NCBI RefSeq assembly: GCF_003600895.1
Contig: NZ_QYRP01000002.1
Location: 2,914,001-2,978,000, forward strand
Origin: Nocardioides cavernaquae
Lineage (GTDB): Bacteria; Actinomycetota; Actinomycetes; Propionibacteriales; Nocardioidaceae
Direction of reading: 5' to 3'
DNA: 64,000 bases
Part shown: positions 40,422 through 48,503 of the stretch, one piece after another
Layout of the letters: each line of letters opens with the position of its first letter
How positions within the stretch are numbered: position 1 is the stretch's first letter
The notes under the pieces: model-generated
Databases searched by the model: none
What the model was told of the DNA's origin: nothing
The model's input: only the letters and a program-made list of their open reading frames with translations
Translations under genes and position numbers: made by a program

Positions 40422-40531
40422 GTGCTTCAGAGTTGCCTGGTCCGCACGGTCCTTGGCGCCTGAGAGGTTCCGGGGAGGAATTGCCCCTTCGGCGCTCCGC
40501 CAGTGCACACGGAGTCTCTCCCGCGCGGTGT
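40422..40531 (-). promoter_or_regulatory. glycine riboswitch (gcvT motif)
   Basis: On the minus strand GGGAGAGAC, GCGCCGAAGGGGCAA, CCGGAACCTCTCAGGC and AGGACCGTGCGG follow in the order and spacing of a glycine aptamer, with the P1 and P3 helices pairing well. A single complete aptamer is visible, about 90 bp before the gcvP start. Established role: binding of glycine turns on expression of the glycine cleavage genes. The ends are approximate. Confidence 0.92.
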
Positions 40532-40575
40532 CAGCAGCGGATCAAGGTTACCCCAGCCGCGCAGCTCGAACCGGA

Positions 40576-41784
40576 TCAGTCGTGGTGGTGAGAGGCGTGG
40601 CGGACGCGAGCCCGCTCCTCGGCGTACCGGACCGTCTCGAAGCCGGCCAGCAACCACACGACAACCGCGAGCAGCACGACCTGGAGCAGGGCAGGCACGT
40701 CCGCTGCCAGGGCCCAGCCGAGCGCGACCGCGACGACCAGGGCAGCGCGCGGCTTGCTGAGGACACCGAGCGTGCGCAGCTTGAAGGCGATGTGCCCGAG
40801 CAGGTAGAGGATCACGCCGCCGAACAGGGCTGCGGCCGCAAGGCCCCCGAGGGGGTCGCTCAGGTCGTGGTGTCCCGGGTCGCCGACGTATTCCATCGTC
40901 TTCTTCAGCCCGAGCGCCATCAGCACGATGCCAGCCACCAGGGGCAGGTGCAGGAGGGAGTACGCGTCGCGAGCCATCGCCACACGGCCGTCCCGGAGCG
41001 CCTCGGCGAGAGCCTCCTCGCCCTTGAGCGCACTGATGTCGAAGTAGATCCACCACAGGCCGGCGGCGAGCGCGATGCCCGCGACACCGGCTGCGACGAT
41101 CGGCCACGAGATCGGGAGCTTCTCCGTGCCGACGCCGATCGCGACGATCGACTCACCGAGCGCAATGATGACCATCAGGCCGTGGCGCTCCGCGAAGTGG
41201 CCCGCCGAGCGCAGCCGCCAGCCGCTGGAACCGCCCAGGAACGTGCCGCCGTAGTCGGCGATGACCGCGGCCACCCAGAAGAGCGTGCGGTGCACGTCGT
41301 CATGGGTGCTGGCCCCGAGCACGAGGAAGGTCGTGCTGAGGATGATCGTCGGGAAGAACCGCATCAGCTGGCGTTGCAGCCCGGCATCGTCACGGGCGTA
41401 AGCCCAGAAGAGCAGCACGTGCGTGAGCCGGAAGGCGAAGTAGCAGGCTGCGATGACGTAGGGACCGTAGAGGCCGCCGTCGAGGTCGTGGAATGCCTCC
41501 GGGATGGCGAGCGCGACCAGGAACATCACCGTCATCGCCATCATGATGATGATCCGGATGACGCCCTCGTCGGCGCGGACCAGGTTGCACAGCCAGGCGT
41601 AACCGACCCAACCCCACCAGAACAGCGCGAGGATCAGCATGCCCTGGGCGATGGCGAGAGCTCCGTGCTCTCCCTTGAGGCCGTGCGCCATGAACGCTGT
41701 CACCTGCGTCAACGCGAACACGAAGACCAGGTCGAAGAAGAGCTCGAGGGGTGTGGCGGACTGGTGCTCGTCGGTGCGCTCCAT
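40576..41784 (-). CDS. low temperature requirement protein A (LtrA) family
   Basis: A 402-aa membrane protein of the LtrA family: the N-terminal ATPLELFFDLVFVFALTQVT is the family signature, and about ten to twelve hydrophobic segments follow, with AERHGLMVIIALGESIVAIG in the middle. Listeria LtrA is needed for growth at low temperature; the biochemical role is unknown. ATG 41784 (MERTDEHQ) is preferred to one four codons upstream. It sits between gcvP and the MerR gene, an insertion into an otherwise conserved mycobacterial-type gene order, and has its own terminator-flanked unit. Confidence 0.9.
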   Translation of the reverse strand: MERTDEHQSATPLELFFDLVFVFALTQVTAFMAHGLKGEHGALAIAQGMLILALFWWGWVGYAWLCNLVRADEGVIRIIIMMAMTVMFLVALAIPEAFHDLDGGLYGPYVIAACYFAFRLTHVLLFWAYARDDAGLQRQLMRFFPTIILSTTFLVLGASTHDDVHRTLFWVAAVIADYGGTFLGGSSGWRLRSAGHFAERHGLMVIIALGESIVAIGVGTEKLPISWPIVAAGVAGIALAAGLWWIYFDISALKGEEALAEALRDGRVAMARDAYSLLHLPLVAGIVLMALGLKKTMEYVGDPGHHDLSDPLGGLAAAALFGGVILYLLGHIAFKLRTLGVLSKPRAALVVAVALGWALAADVPALLQVVLLAVVVWLLAGFETVRYAEERARVRHASHHHD

Positions 41785-41798
41785 GGAGCGAAACACTA

Positions 41799-41829
41799 AC
41801 GGCCTCCACCCCCAAGGGGTGAAGGCCGT
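41799..41829 (-). terminator. terminator after the MerR gene
   Basis: ACGGCCT-C-CACCCC pairs with GGGGTG-A-AGGCCGT around a short loop, with one C/A mismatch, followed on the minus strand by AGTGTTTCG. It lies 21 bp after the MerR stop and 15 bp before the LtrA start. Confidence 0.8.
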
Positions 41830-41849
41830 CGGCGAATGATGTGTGGGAG

Positions 41850-42458
41850 TCAGCCGATCTTGCGCGCGGCGCGGCGTGCAGCGAGCTCGTCGTTGGCCGA
41901 CGGAGCACCCTCAGCGTCCGCGCGCTCGCTCGGAAGCGCGGCGAGCGTGCCCTCGATCTCGCGCCAGACACCGCCGATCGCGATGCCGAAGACGCCCTGT
42001 CCCCCCTGGAGCAGGTCGATGACCTCGTCGTTGCTCGTGCACTCGTAGACCGAGGCGCCGTCGCTCATCAGCGTCACGCGCGTCAGGTCGTCGGTGCCGC
42101 GCTCGCGCAGGTGGGTCACCGCGGTGCGGATCTGCTGGAGCGAGATGCCCGCGTCCAGGAGGCGCTTGATCACCTTGAGGATCAGGATGTCGCGGAAGGA
42201 GTAGAGCCGCTGCGTGCCGGAGCCGGTGGCGCCACGGACGCTCGGCTCGATCAGGCCGGTGCGCGCCCAGTAGTCGAGCTGGCGGTAGGTGATGCCGGCA
42301 GCGTTGCACGCGGTCGGGCCGCGGTAGCCCTGGTCGCTGGGCAGCGGCGACACGTCGTCGGTGAAGAGCAGTCCCTGCTCCTCGGCCTCACCCGCTGCGG
42401 CTTCTGCCGCGGGGTTCTGCACGCCGTCGTTCAGCTCCACGTCGACCTCCGTCATCAC
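41850..42458 (-). CDS. MerR family transcriptional regulator (Rv1830-like)
   Basis: A 202-aa regulator with a disordered N-terminus followed by a MerR winged helix: GYRGPTACNAAGITYRQLDYW, ARTGLIEPS, RLYSFRDILILKVIKRLLDAGISLQQIRTAV. The C-terminal part (DLLQGGQGVFGIAIGGVWREIEGTLAALP) matches the Rv1830 subfamily. It is the last of the block homologous to Rv1826-Rv1830, 161 bp after the DUF151 gene. A MerR-like inverted repeat (42589-42611) lies in that gap. Rv1830-type proteins have been linked to cell division control in mycobacteria. Confidence 0.88.
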   Translation of the reverse strand: MMTEVDVELNDGVQNPAAEAAAGEAEEQGLLFTDDVSPLPSDQGYRGPTACNAAGITYRQLDYWARTGLIEPSVRGATGSGTQRLYSFRDILILKVIKRLLDAGISLQQIRTAVTHLRERGTDDLTRVTLMSDGASVYECTSNDEVIDLLQGGQGVFGIAIGGVWREIEGTLAALPSERADAEGAPSANDELAARRAARKIG

Positions 42459-42588
42459 GCTCCGTAGGGTGCAACTCCCGGGGGGAAGGTCCGCAGCGGC
42501 CAGAAGACCACAGCGGTGGAGTTACAACGAAGACACTTCAAGGTAGGCCGCGACTGCGACATGGTCAACGCGACACCCCGCGTGTCGC

Positions 42589-42611
42589 ACCCTCAACCTC
42601 AACTTGAGGGT
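42589..42611. promoter_or_regulatory. MerR-type operator upstream of the Rv1830-like gene
   Basis: ACCCTCAA-N7-TTGAGGGT is a perfect 8+8 inverted repeat; an overlapping CCTCAA-C-TTGAGG is also present. CCTCAA...TTGAGG half-sites are usual for MerR regulators such as SoxR. A related site occurs before the GarA-like gene. Confidence 0.6.
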
Positions 42612-42619
42612 TACTGCTG

Positions 42620-43084
42620 TCAGGCTTCAAAGTCCTCGGGGGTGACGTGGTCGAGGAACTCCCGGAACTTCTCGACCTCGTCCTCCTGCTCCTCCGGCAC
42701 GGGCAGCCCGGCCTCGTCGAGGACGTCCTCGGCGCACACGATCCGCGTGCCGGTGCGCAACGCCAGCGCGATTGAGTCCGACGGCCGCGCGCTGATCTCC
42801 ACCCCGGAGCCGAAGACCAGGACCGCGAAGAAGACCCCGTCGCGGACCTCGGTGATGCGCACCTCGGCCAGCTCGTTGCCGGTGCCGGCGATGACGTCCT
42901 TCAGCAGGTCGTGCGTCAGCGGGCGTGGCGGCACCACGCCCTGCTGGGCGAAGGCGATGGCCGTCGCCTCGACCGCGCCGATCCAGATCGGCAGGTAGCG
43001 CTCCCCCGCGACCTCACGGAGCAGCACGATCGGCTGGTTGGAGGGCATCTCCACCCGGACTCCGACCACATCTATCTCGCGCAC
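42620..43084 (-). CDS. bifunctional nuclease family protein (DUF151, Rv1829-like)
   Basis: A 154-aa protein of the DUF151/BFN family: MREIDVVGVRVEMPSNQPIVLL, then ERYLPIWIGAVEATAIAFAQQG and SARPSDSIALALRTGTRI, all family hallmarks. Plant and Thermotoga members show nuclease activity or fold; the bacterial role is uncertain. It lies between the FtsR-like and Rv1830-like MerR genes exactly as in M. tuberculosis. The gap to the preceding gene is 49 bp. Confidence 0.9.
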   Translation of the reverse strand: MREIDVVGVRVEMPSNQPIVLLREVAGERYLPIWIGAVEATAIAFAQQGVVPPRPLTHDLLKDVIAGTGNELAEVRITEVRDGVFFAVLVFGSGVEISARPSDSIALALRTGTRIVCAEDVLDEAGLPVPEEQEDEVEKFREFLDHVTPEDFEA

Positions 43085-43133
43085 GAACCCACCCTACCCG
43101 CGTGAGGGATGACTGGCCGAGGGGATGGACGAC

Positions 43134-43871
43134 TCAGCGCGAGCGCCGCAGGCCGGCCTTGACCAGCGTCGCGTGCAGGCGCACGGAAAGGGCGGCGATC
43201 TCGGCGGCTGCCTCATCGGCGCGGGCCTCGGCAGAAGCGTCGCGCCCGTTGCGCAGCGGTGCGGTCACCTGCTCGACGAGCCCGACCTCACGGTCGGCCG
43301 CGGCCTTGAAGGCACGCAGGTGGCGCGGCTCGAGACCGAACTCGGCGAGCTCGGCGGCGGTCCTTGCCACGAGCAGCGCGTCGCTGTCGTAGTGGCCGGT
43401 GCCGGGCCGGGCCTTGATCAGGCCGTGCTGCTCGAGCTGCTCGAGGGTCGCCTCGTCGATCTCGGCGATCTTCAACAGCTCCTTGCGCGAGAGCCGCACA
43501 TCCGACCGGGCGAGGAACGTCTCCGCGCCGGGCAGGCCGTCCTGGCCGAGCTTGACGGTGGGAACGGTCGGCACGACGTCCTGGATCGGCGGCGGCTCGA
43601 GGCCGCGGTCGATCGCGTCGAGGTGCTCACCGATGACCTTCAGCGGCATGTAGTGATCGCGCTGCATCCGCAGGATGTAGCGCAGTCGCTCCACGTCGCC
43701 GTGCGAGAACTTGCGGTAGCCCGACGGGGTCCGCTCGGGCTTGATCAGCCCCTTGTCCTCGAGGAACCGGATCTTCGGGATCGAGATGTTGGGGTGGTCG
43801 CCGCGCAGGAGCTCGAGCACCTCGCCGATGTTCATCCGCGCCCGGGACGCTGCGGACGGTTGCATGATCAC
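43134..43871 (-). CDS. ftsR: MerR family regulator FtsR-like (Rv1828-like)
   Basis: A 245-aa protein with an N-terminal MerR domain (MNIGEVLELLRGDHPNISIPKIRFLEDKGLIKPERTPSGYRKF contains HTH and wing) and a long C-terminal effector/dimer domain with SRKELLKIAEIDEATLEQLEQHGLI. This is the Rv1828/FtsR type, which in Corynebacterium activates ftsZ. The ATG overlaps the GarA-like stop by four bases; MIMQPSAASRAR precedes the conserved part. It belongs to the gcvH-garA-ftsR-DUF151 block. Confidence 0.88.
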   Translation of the reverse strand: MIMQPSAASRARMNIGEVLELLRGDHPNISIPKIRFLEDKGLIKPERTPSGYRKFSHGDVERLRYILRMQRDHYMPLKVIGEHLDAIDRGLEPPPIQDVVPTVPTVKLGQDGLPGAETFLARSDVRLSRKELLKIAEIDEATLEQLEQHGLIKARPGTGHYDSDALLVARTAAELAEFGLEPRHLRAFKAAADREVGLVEQVTAPLRNGRDASAEARADEAAAEIAALSVRLHATLVKAGLRRSR

Positions 43872-44371
43872 GCCTCGCCGGCAGGGCTCGCGTGACTGGC
43901 GAAGAAGACGAGACGGTACTTGCCGATCTGCACCTCGTCGCCGTCCTGCAGGGTGACCTCGTCGATCCGGTCACGGTTGACGTAGGTGCCATTGAGCGAG
44001 CCGACATCAGCAACGACGTACGTCGGGCCGCTGCGGCGGAACTCCGCGTGACGGCGCGACACGGTGACGTCGTCGAGGAAGATCTCGCTCTCGGGGTGAC
44101 GGCCGGCGGTGACGGTCTCGTCGTCCAGGAGGAAGCGGGAACCAGCGCTCGGGCCACGCTGCACGACCAGCAGGGCGTGGCCCACCGGCAGTGCGTCGAC
44201 CGCCGCGGACTCGGACGAGCCGAGACCGCGCTCGTCGACGTCGAAGGTGATCGTCGCCGTGGTCTCGCTCAGGCTCTCGGGGGACGCCGCAACCGCAAGG
44301 CGGGTGCCGCACTGCGAGCAGAATCGCGCCTCAGCGGGATTCTGGCTTCCGCAGTTCGTGCAGTAGGGCAT
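43868..44371 (-). CDS. FHA domain protein GarA-like, with zinc ribbon
   Basis: A 167-aa protein: an N-terminal zinc ribbon (CTNCGSQNPAEARFCSQCGTRL), a linker with SLSETTATITF that resembles the ETT phospho-acceptor motif of GarA/OdhI, and a C-terminal FHA domain (RGPSAGSRFLLDD, AGRHPESEIFLDDVTVSRRHAEF, GSLNGTYVNRDRI). In mycobacteria and corynebacteria this protein, when unphosphorylated, inhibits 2-oxoglutarate dehydrogenase and is controlled by PknB/PknG. M. tuberculosis GarA has no zinc ribbon, so that part is a variation. ATG 44371 (MPYCTNCG) chosen. It lies 79 bp after gcvH, with a palindrome in the gap. Confidence 0.88.
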   Translation of the reverse strand: MPYCTNCGSQNPAEARFCSQCGTRLAVAASPESLSETTATITFDVDERGLGSSESAAVDALPVGHALLVVQRGPSAGSRFLLDDETVTAGRHPESEIFLDDVTVSRRHAEFRRSGPTYVVADVGSLNGTYVNRDRIDEVTLQDGDEVQIGKYRLVFFASHASPAGEA

Positions 44372-44398
44372 CTGCCTCCCCTTCTGGTCCGACGAAAC

Positions 44399-44417
44399 CC
44401 TCAACGGATGGTTGAGG
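44399..44417. promoter_or_regulatory. inverted repeat upstream of the GarA-like gene
   Basis: CCTCAAC-GGATG-GTTGAGG, a perfect 7+7 inverted repeat 28 bp before the GarA-like start. Its half-site matches that of the 42589-42611 repeat, so one MerR protein of the block may bind both. Confidence 0.55.
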
Positions 44418-44450
44418 TGGATGGTTCCAAACGTATCAGTCCTTGAGGCC

Positions 44451-44837
44451 TCAGCCCTCGAGGTTCGCGGCGTAGGCGGCCGCGTCCAGGAGGGCACCGA
44501 GCTCGGACTCGTCCGACGGAACGATCTCGAAGAGCCAGCCGTCGCCGTAGGGGTCGGAGTTCACGATCTCCGGGGTCGCCTCGAGGGACTCGTTGCGGGC
44601 CACGATCTCGCCGCTCACGGGGGCGTAGACGTCGGAGACCGACTTGGTCGACTCGAGCTCGCCGACGGGGGCACCGGCCGCAACCGTGTCACCCACCTCC
44701 GGAAGGGAGACGTAGACGATGTCGCCGAGCGCGTCCTGGGCGAAGTCCGTGATGCCGACGCGGATCGAACCCTGGGCCTCGCCCGGGACGCGCAGCCACT
44801 CGTGCTCGCTGGTGTACTTCAAGTCTTCGGGGTACAC
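44451..44837 (-). CDS. gcvH: glycine cleavage system H protein
   Basis: A 128-aa lipoyl carrier with the classic sequence: [10 protein letters not shown] near the N-terminus, [19 protein letters not shown], and the lipoyl lysine in [19 protein letters not shown]. It shuttles the aminomethyl group between GcvP and GcvT. GTG 44837 with GAGGAG just upstream is chosen; upstream residues in the frame look non-coding. It follows the DUF881 gene by 46 bp and precedes GarA-like, the order of M. tuberculosis Rv1825-Rv1827. Confidence 0.94.
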   Translation of the reverse strand: MYPEDLKYTSEHEWLRVPGEAQGSIRVGITDFAQDALGDIVYVSLPEVGDTVAAGAPVGELESTKSVSDVYAPVSGEIVARNESLEATPEIVNSDPYGDGWLFEIVPSDESELGALLDAAAYAANLEG

Positions 44838-44883
44838 GTGATCTCCTCGGGGCTGGTGCAGTCGTTCGCGGGACGACGGCAGG

Positions 44884-45609
44884 TTAGCGGTCGTCTTCGG
44901 GGACAGCGAACTCGGGTTGGCGGGCCTTCGCAACAGACTCGACAAGGACCTCGTCGAGCTTGTCGGTCTCGAGCGTGCCGTTGGCCTCCTCAACCCGTTC
45001 GACCGGGCCGAACGGGAAGTCCAGTGCACCGTCGAGGGCGGCAGGCTCGCCGATCACGTCGATGACGTAGGGCGCTTCCACGAGCTCGCCGCCGACCTCG
45101 ATGCCGGCCGCGGTCTCCTCGAACGACGTCTGCGCGACGACGCGGACCCGGTCGTTGAACTCCATGGCCTCGGCGCCTGTGGCGCGCAGCTCCTGGACCA
45201 TGTCGAGGATGACGCCGGCCGAGACCTGGCCTTCGGGGTCGTCGATGGTGATCCGGATGCCCGACCCGCTGACCGGGACCGTGCCGGCGAGGATGGTCAG
45301 GGACGTCCGCTCCTCACGGGCGAGGTCGATCGCGCTCTCGCGGCTCGATGTGCTGCCCTGGAGGTCGTCGCGGTCGGCCTTGAGCCGGTCGATCTCCTTC
45401 TCCGCGCGGTCGGTGCTGGTCGAGAGCCCGTCGAAGGCACGGATCAGGTCGGCCTGGCGCAGCCCGCTGTAGTCGTCGTCCCCCTGAGAGCGCACCTGGG
45501 TGGCGCCTGCGAAGCCGAGGACGAAGAGCAGGATCGTGACGACGGCCTGGCCACGCCCCGGCCGGGCCAGGAGTGTGCGTCGCAGGAGGTCGGGTCCGGG
45601 CTCAGGCAT
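44884..45609 (-). CDS. DUF881 family membrane protein (Rv1825-like)
   Basis: A 241-aa protein: a cytoplasmic basic N-terminus ([20 protein letters not shown]), one transmembrane helix ([18 protein letters not shown]), a coiled coil ([18 protein letters not shown]) and the DUF881 extracellular domain with [37 protein letters not shown]. It is paired with a second DUF881 protein across the small basic protein gene, as in M. tuberculosis. The role is unknown, although the group is conserved in division/cell-wall gene neighbourhoods. The start overlaps sbp by eight bases. Confidence 0.88.
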   Translation of the reverse strand: MPEPGPDLLRRTLLARPGRGQAVVTILLFVLGFAGATQVRSQGDDDYSGLRQADLIRAFDGLSTSTDRAEKEIDRLKADRDDLQGSTSSRESAIDLAREERTSLTILAGTVPVSGSGIRITIDDPEGQVSAGVILDMVQELRATGAEAMEFNDRVRVVAQTSFEETAAGIEVGGELVEAPYVIDVIGEPAALDGALDFPFGPVERVEEANGTLETDKLDEVLVESVAKARQPEFAVPEDDR

Positions 45610-45934
45610 GGAAGAGGTGCCTCCGGATCGCGGCCGCGTTGGAGAAGATGCGGATGCCGAGGACGACGATGACACCGGTGGTGAGCTGGCCGCCGACGCC
45701 CAGCTGGTCGCCGAGGTAGACGATCGTGGCCGCGATCAGCACGTTGCTGATGAAGGACACGACGAACACCTTGTCGTCGAAGATGCCGTCGAAGAACGCG
45801 CGAAGCGCTCCGAACGTCGCGTCGAGCGCCGCGACGACGGCGATGGGCAGGTAGGGCTCGAAGGCGGCTGGCACGTCCGGCTTGACCAGCAAGCCGAGGA
45901 CGATGCCACCGAGAAGTCCCAGAACTGCGATCAC
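45602..45934 (-). CDS. sbp: small basic protein Sbp (DUF1290)
   Basis: A 110-aa membrane protein with about three helices: MIAVLGLLGGIVLGLLVKPDVP, PYLPIAVVAALDATFGALRA, FFDGIFDDKVFVVSFISNVLIA and a C-terminal VVLGIRIFSNAAAIRRH. This matches the DUF1290/sbp family (Rv1824, Bacillus Sbp), found near ftsAZ in Bacillus. It overlaps the following DUF881 start by eight bases and lies 31 bp after the first DUF881 gene. Confidence 0.92.
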   Translation of the reverse strand: MIAVLGLLGGIVLGLLVKPDVPAAFEPYLPIAVVAALDATFGALRAFFDGIFDDKVFVVSFISNVLIAATIVYLGDQLGVGGQLTTGVIVVLGIRIFSNAAAIRRHLFHA

Positions 45935-45965
45935 GGTGTCACTTCTTTCATGAGGCCGTCTCGTT

Positions 45966-46817
45966 TCATGAGGCGCCAGCCTGCTTCGGGCGGTCGGGTG
46001 TCACGGGCGTCGCACGAGCCACGTCGGGACGGTGGGCGGCCGGGAGCCGGAGCTGCTTGTCATTCTGCATGCGGAACACGAATCCGAAGCGGGAGCGCAG
46101 GCCGAGGAACGTGTTGCCCGACGACGTCTCGACGAAACGGCTCTGCAGGGTGTTGCTGTTGCCGATCGCCAGGACGACGTAGGGCGGGCGGAGAGCGCGG
46201 TCGTGCACGAGGATCGCGCTGCCTGCCGTGCGGATGCCGCTGGTGACGGTCAGCCGTCGCCCGTTGATCGAGATCGCCTCGGCTCCCGCCGCCCACAGAC
46301 CGTCGACCAACGTGGCGAGGTCCTCATCGCGTACGACGCCGTCCCGGTCGCCACCGGGGGCGTTGGCGACCGTGATCCTCACGCCCTCCCCCGTGACGGC
46401 CGCATAGCCGGCGAGCCCGGCGAGCTTCAGGTTGGCTGCAGCGGCCGCGCGCTCGGTGCGGGTGAGCCGCATCAGCGAGGTGCTCAACGACTGGATCTCG
46501 TCGCGGAGGTCGCCGATCTCCCGGTTGGCATCGCGCAGCTCGTTGCTCTTGGCAGTCGTCTGCTGGATCAGGGCCTCGCGGGCGAGCGCATCGGTGCGCG
46601 CTTCGGACTGGTTCTGCACGGCGGCGATCACGAGCAGGAGGCCGAACAATCCGACGACGACCGCCGCGCCCCAGCGCATCGGGCGTGCGTCGGCCGAGTC
46701 GCCGGTGGCTGCGCGCACCGCCGCCACGTGCTGGTAGTCCTGGTCCAGGGAGTTGCGGATGACCACGTCCAGCAAGGGCATGGTCACGTGGGCCGGCAGG
46801 GGTGCGCGCTCAGGCAT
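45966..46817 (-). CDS. DUF881 family membrane protein (Rv1823-like)
   Basis: A 283-aa paralogue of the other DUF881 protein: cytoplasmic N-terminus of about 48 residues, one transmembrane helix (WGAAVVVGLFGLLLVIAAVQ), a coiled coil (ELRDANREIGDLRDEIQSLS) and a DUF881 domain with GVRITVANAPGG, LVDGLWAAGAEAISINGRRL and PPYVVLAIGN. The C-terminal tail is proline-rich. ATG 46817 (MPERAPLP) overlaps the stop of the upstream phosphatidyltransferase by eight bases, which fixes the start. Confidence 0.88.
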   Translation of the reverse strand: MPERAPLPAHVTMPLLDVVIRNSLDQDYQHVAAVRAATGDSADARPMRWGAAVVVGLFGLLLVIAAVQNQSEARTDALAREALIQQTTAKSNELRDANREIGDLRDEIQSLSTSLMRLTRTERAAAAANLKLAGLAGYAAVTGEGVRITVANAPGGDRDGVVRDEDLATLVDGLWAAGAEAISINGRRLTVTSGIRTAGSAILVHDRALRPPYVVLAIGNSNTLQSRFVETSSGNTFLGLRSRFGFVFRMQNDKQLRLPAAHRPDVARATPVTPDRPKQAGAS

Positions 46818-47460
46818 CGGGAAGCGGCGCCCTTCGGTCGCGGTCCGCGAGCAGCTTGCGGACCTGCCAGGCGTAGAGCAGACCGGCCCACCAGTAGAGG
46901 ACGATCCCCCACCAGGTGAACGCCCACCCGAAGACGTTGGCGAGCGTGCCGCCGACACCTTCGACCTCACCGAGGAGGAGCAGCGGGAACGCGTAGAGCA
47001 GGTTGAACGTGGCGCACTTGCCGAGGAAGTGCACGGGCAGCGCGCTGTATCCGCGCCTGCGGAGGAACGGGACCAGGCACCAGAGGAAGACATCCCGCGC
47101 CGGAAGGATCACGGCCACCCACCACGGCACGATGTCGCGCAGGGCAAAGCCGATCACGACAGCGAGGATGTAGAGACGGTCGGCGACCGGATCGAGGATC
47201 TCGCCGAGCGCCGAGCGCTGGTCGAACCTGCGGGCAGTCCAGCCGTCGAGCCAGTCGGTCACGCCCGCCAGGAAGAGCACGGCGAGAGCCCAGCCGTCGG
47301 CCTCCGGACCGAGCAGGAGCCACAGGAAGAGCGGCACGCCGCCAAGACGCACGAAGCTCAGCGCATTCGGGAGCGTGAGCACCCGGTTGCTCCGTCGAAC
47401 TTCCTGCACGTCTCCCCTAGGGCTGCCGGCTGACTGCTGCTCGTCCACCCTAGCCGTCAC
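46810..47460 (-). CDS. CDP-alcohol phosphatidyltransferase (PgsA-like)
   Basis: A 216-aa membrane enzyme with the CDP-alcohol phosphotransferase motif DG-x2-AR-x8-G-x3-D-x3-D in DWLDGWTARRFDQRSALGEI then LDPVADR, and about five hydrophobic helices. It would join a CDP-diacylglycerol to an alcohol; by position it corresponds to M. tuberculosis Rv1822 (PgsA2). The GTG at 47460 overlaps the TGA of the upstream CNNM gene (GTGA); a GTG at 47410 is the alternative and would drop a poorly conserved N-terminus. Confidence 0.88.
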   Translation of the reverse strand: MTARVDEQQSAGSPRGDVQEVRRSNRVLTLPNALSFVRLGGVPLFLWLLLGPEADGWALAVLFLAGVTDWLDGWTARRFDQRSALGEILDPVADRLYILAVVIGFALRDIVPWWVAVILPARDVFLWCLVPFLRRRGYSALPVHFLGKCATFNLLYAFPLLLLGEVEGVGGTLANVFGWAFTWWGIVLYWWAGLLYAWQVRKLLADRDRRAPLPDA

Positions 47461-48503
47461 GCCTCGTCCTGGTGGGCAGCGTCGCGGATCTCGCCGACCA
47501 GCTCCTCGAGGACATCCTCGAGGGCGACCAGGCCGAGCACGACACCCGCTTCGTCCACGACACGGGCCATGTGGGCGCCGCGGCGCTGGAGCGTCTCCAG
47601 CGCGTCGTGGAGTACGTCGTCCGCGCGCACGCTCGCGAACGGACGGATCCACTTGTCGTCGATCGGCCGGTTGCGACGGGACTCGTCGGTCTCCAGCACG
47701 TCCTTGATGTGCACGTAGCCCAGCCAGGAACCGTCGCCACCCCGCACGGGGAAGCGGGAGAAGCCGGTGGCAGCACACAGGTCCTCGGCCGCCGCGGCTG
47801 ACGCTCCGTGCTCAAGGGTGGTCACGTCGCCCGTCGGCAGGATCACAGCGCTCACGGTGCGCTCGGTGAAGCCCAGAGCACCGGCCAGGCGGTCGTACTC
47901 GTTCTCCTCGAGAAGACCTTCGCCACGGGACTCCTCCACCAGCGCAGCCACCTGGTCGCGGGTGTAGGTCGAGGAGACCTCGTCCTCCATCTCCACGCCG
48001 AGCCGTCGGAGGATCCACCGGGCGATCGCGTTGATCACCACGATGACGGGACGCAGCACGACGACGAAGCCCCAGACCGCGGGACCGAGGATCAGTGCCG
48101 CCCGGTCCGGGCCGGCCAGAGCGATGTTCTTCGGGATCATCTCGCCGAGCACCACGTGCAGGAAGACGACGACGGTCATCGCGAGGACGAACGAGATCGG
48201 GTGGAGCGCGCCGTGCGGGACGTGCGCAGCCTCGAGAACCGGCTCGATGAGATGGGCGACGGCCGGCTCGCCGACGGCACCGAGGACCAGCGAACAGATG
48301 GTGATGCCGAGCTGGTTCACGCCGATCACCAGGGAGATGTTCTCCATGGCCTTCAGCGTCGTGCGGGCCAGGGCAGAGCCGGCCTCGGCCTTCGGCTCGA
48401 TCTGCGTGCGGCGGGCCGCGACGAGCGCGAACTCCGCGCCGACGAAGAACGCGTTGCCGAGCAGCAGCGCGAACGCGAGGGCGATGGCGACCGGTCCACT
48501 CAT
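47457..48503 (-). CDS. CNNM/CorC-type transporter-associated protein 1
   Basis: A 348-aa protein with a DUF21/CNNM membrane domain (about four helices; NAFFVGAEFALVAARRTQIE, GEMIPKNIALAGP) followed by two CBS domains (AVILPTGDVTTLEHGASAAAAEDL; VVDEAGVVLGLVALEDVLEELVGEI). The family moves or senses Mg2+/Co2+ and was once annotated as hemolysin. It lacks the terminal CorC_HlyC domain that its neighbour has. Start overlaps the neighbour's stop by four bases, so the pair likely acts together. Confidence 0.9.
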   Translation of the reverse strand: MSGPVAIALAFALLLGNAFFVGAEFALVAARRTQIEPKAEAGSALARTTLKAMENISLVIGVNQLGITICSLVLGAVGEPAVAHLIEPVLEAAHVPHGALHPISFVLAMTVVVFLHVVLGEMIPKNIALAGPDRAALILGPAVWGFVVVLRPVIVVINAIARWILRRLGVEMEDEVSSTYTRDQVAALVEESRGEGLLEENEYDRLAGALGFTERTVSAVILPTGDVTTLEHGASAAAAEDLCAATGFSRFPVRGGDGSWLGYVHIKDVLETDESRRNRPIDDKWIRPFASVRADDVLHDALETLQRRGAHMARVVDEAGVVLGLVALEDVLEELVGEIRDAAHQDEA

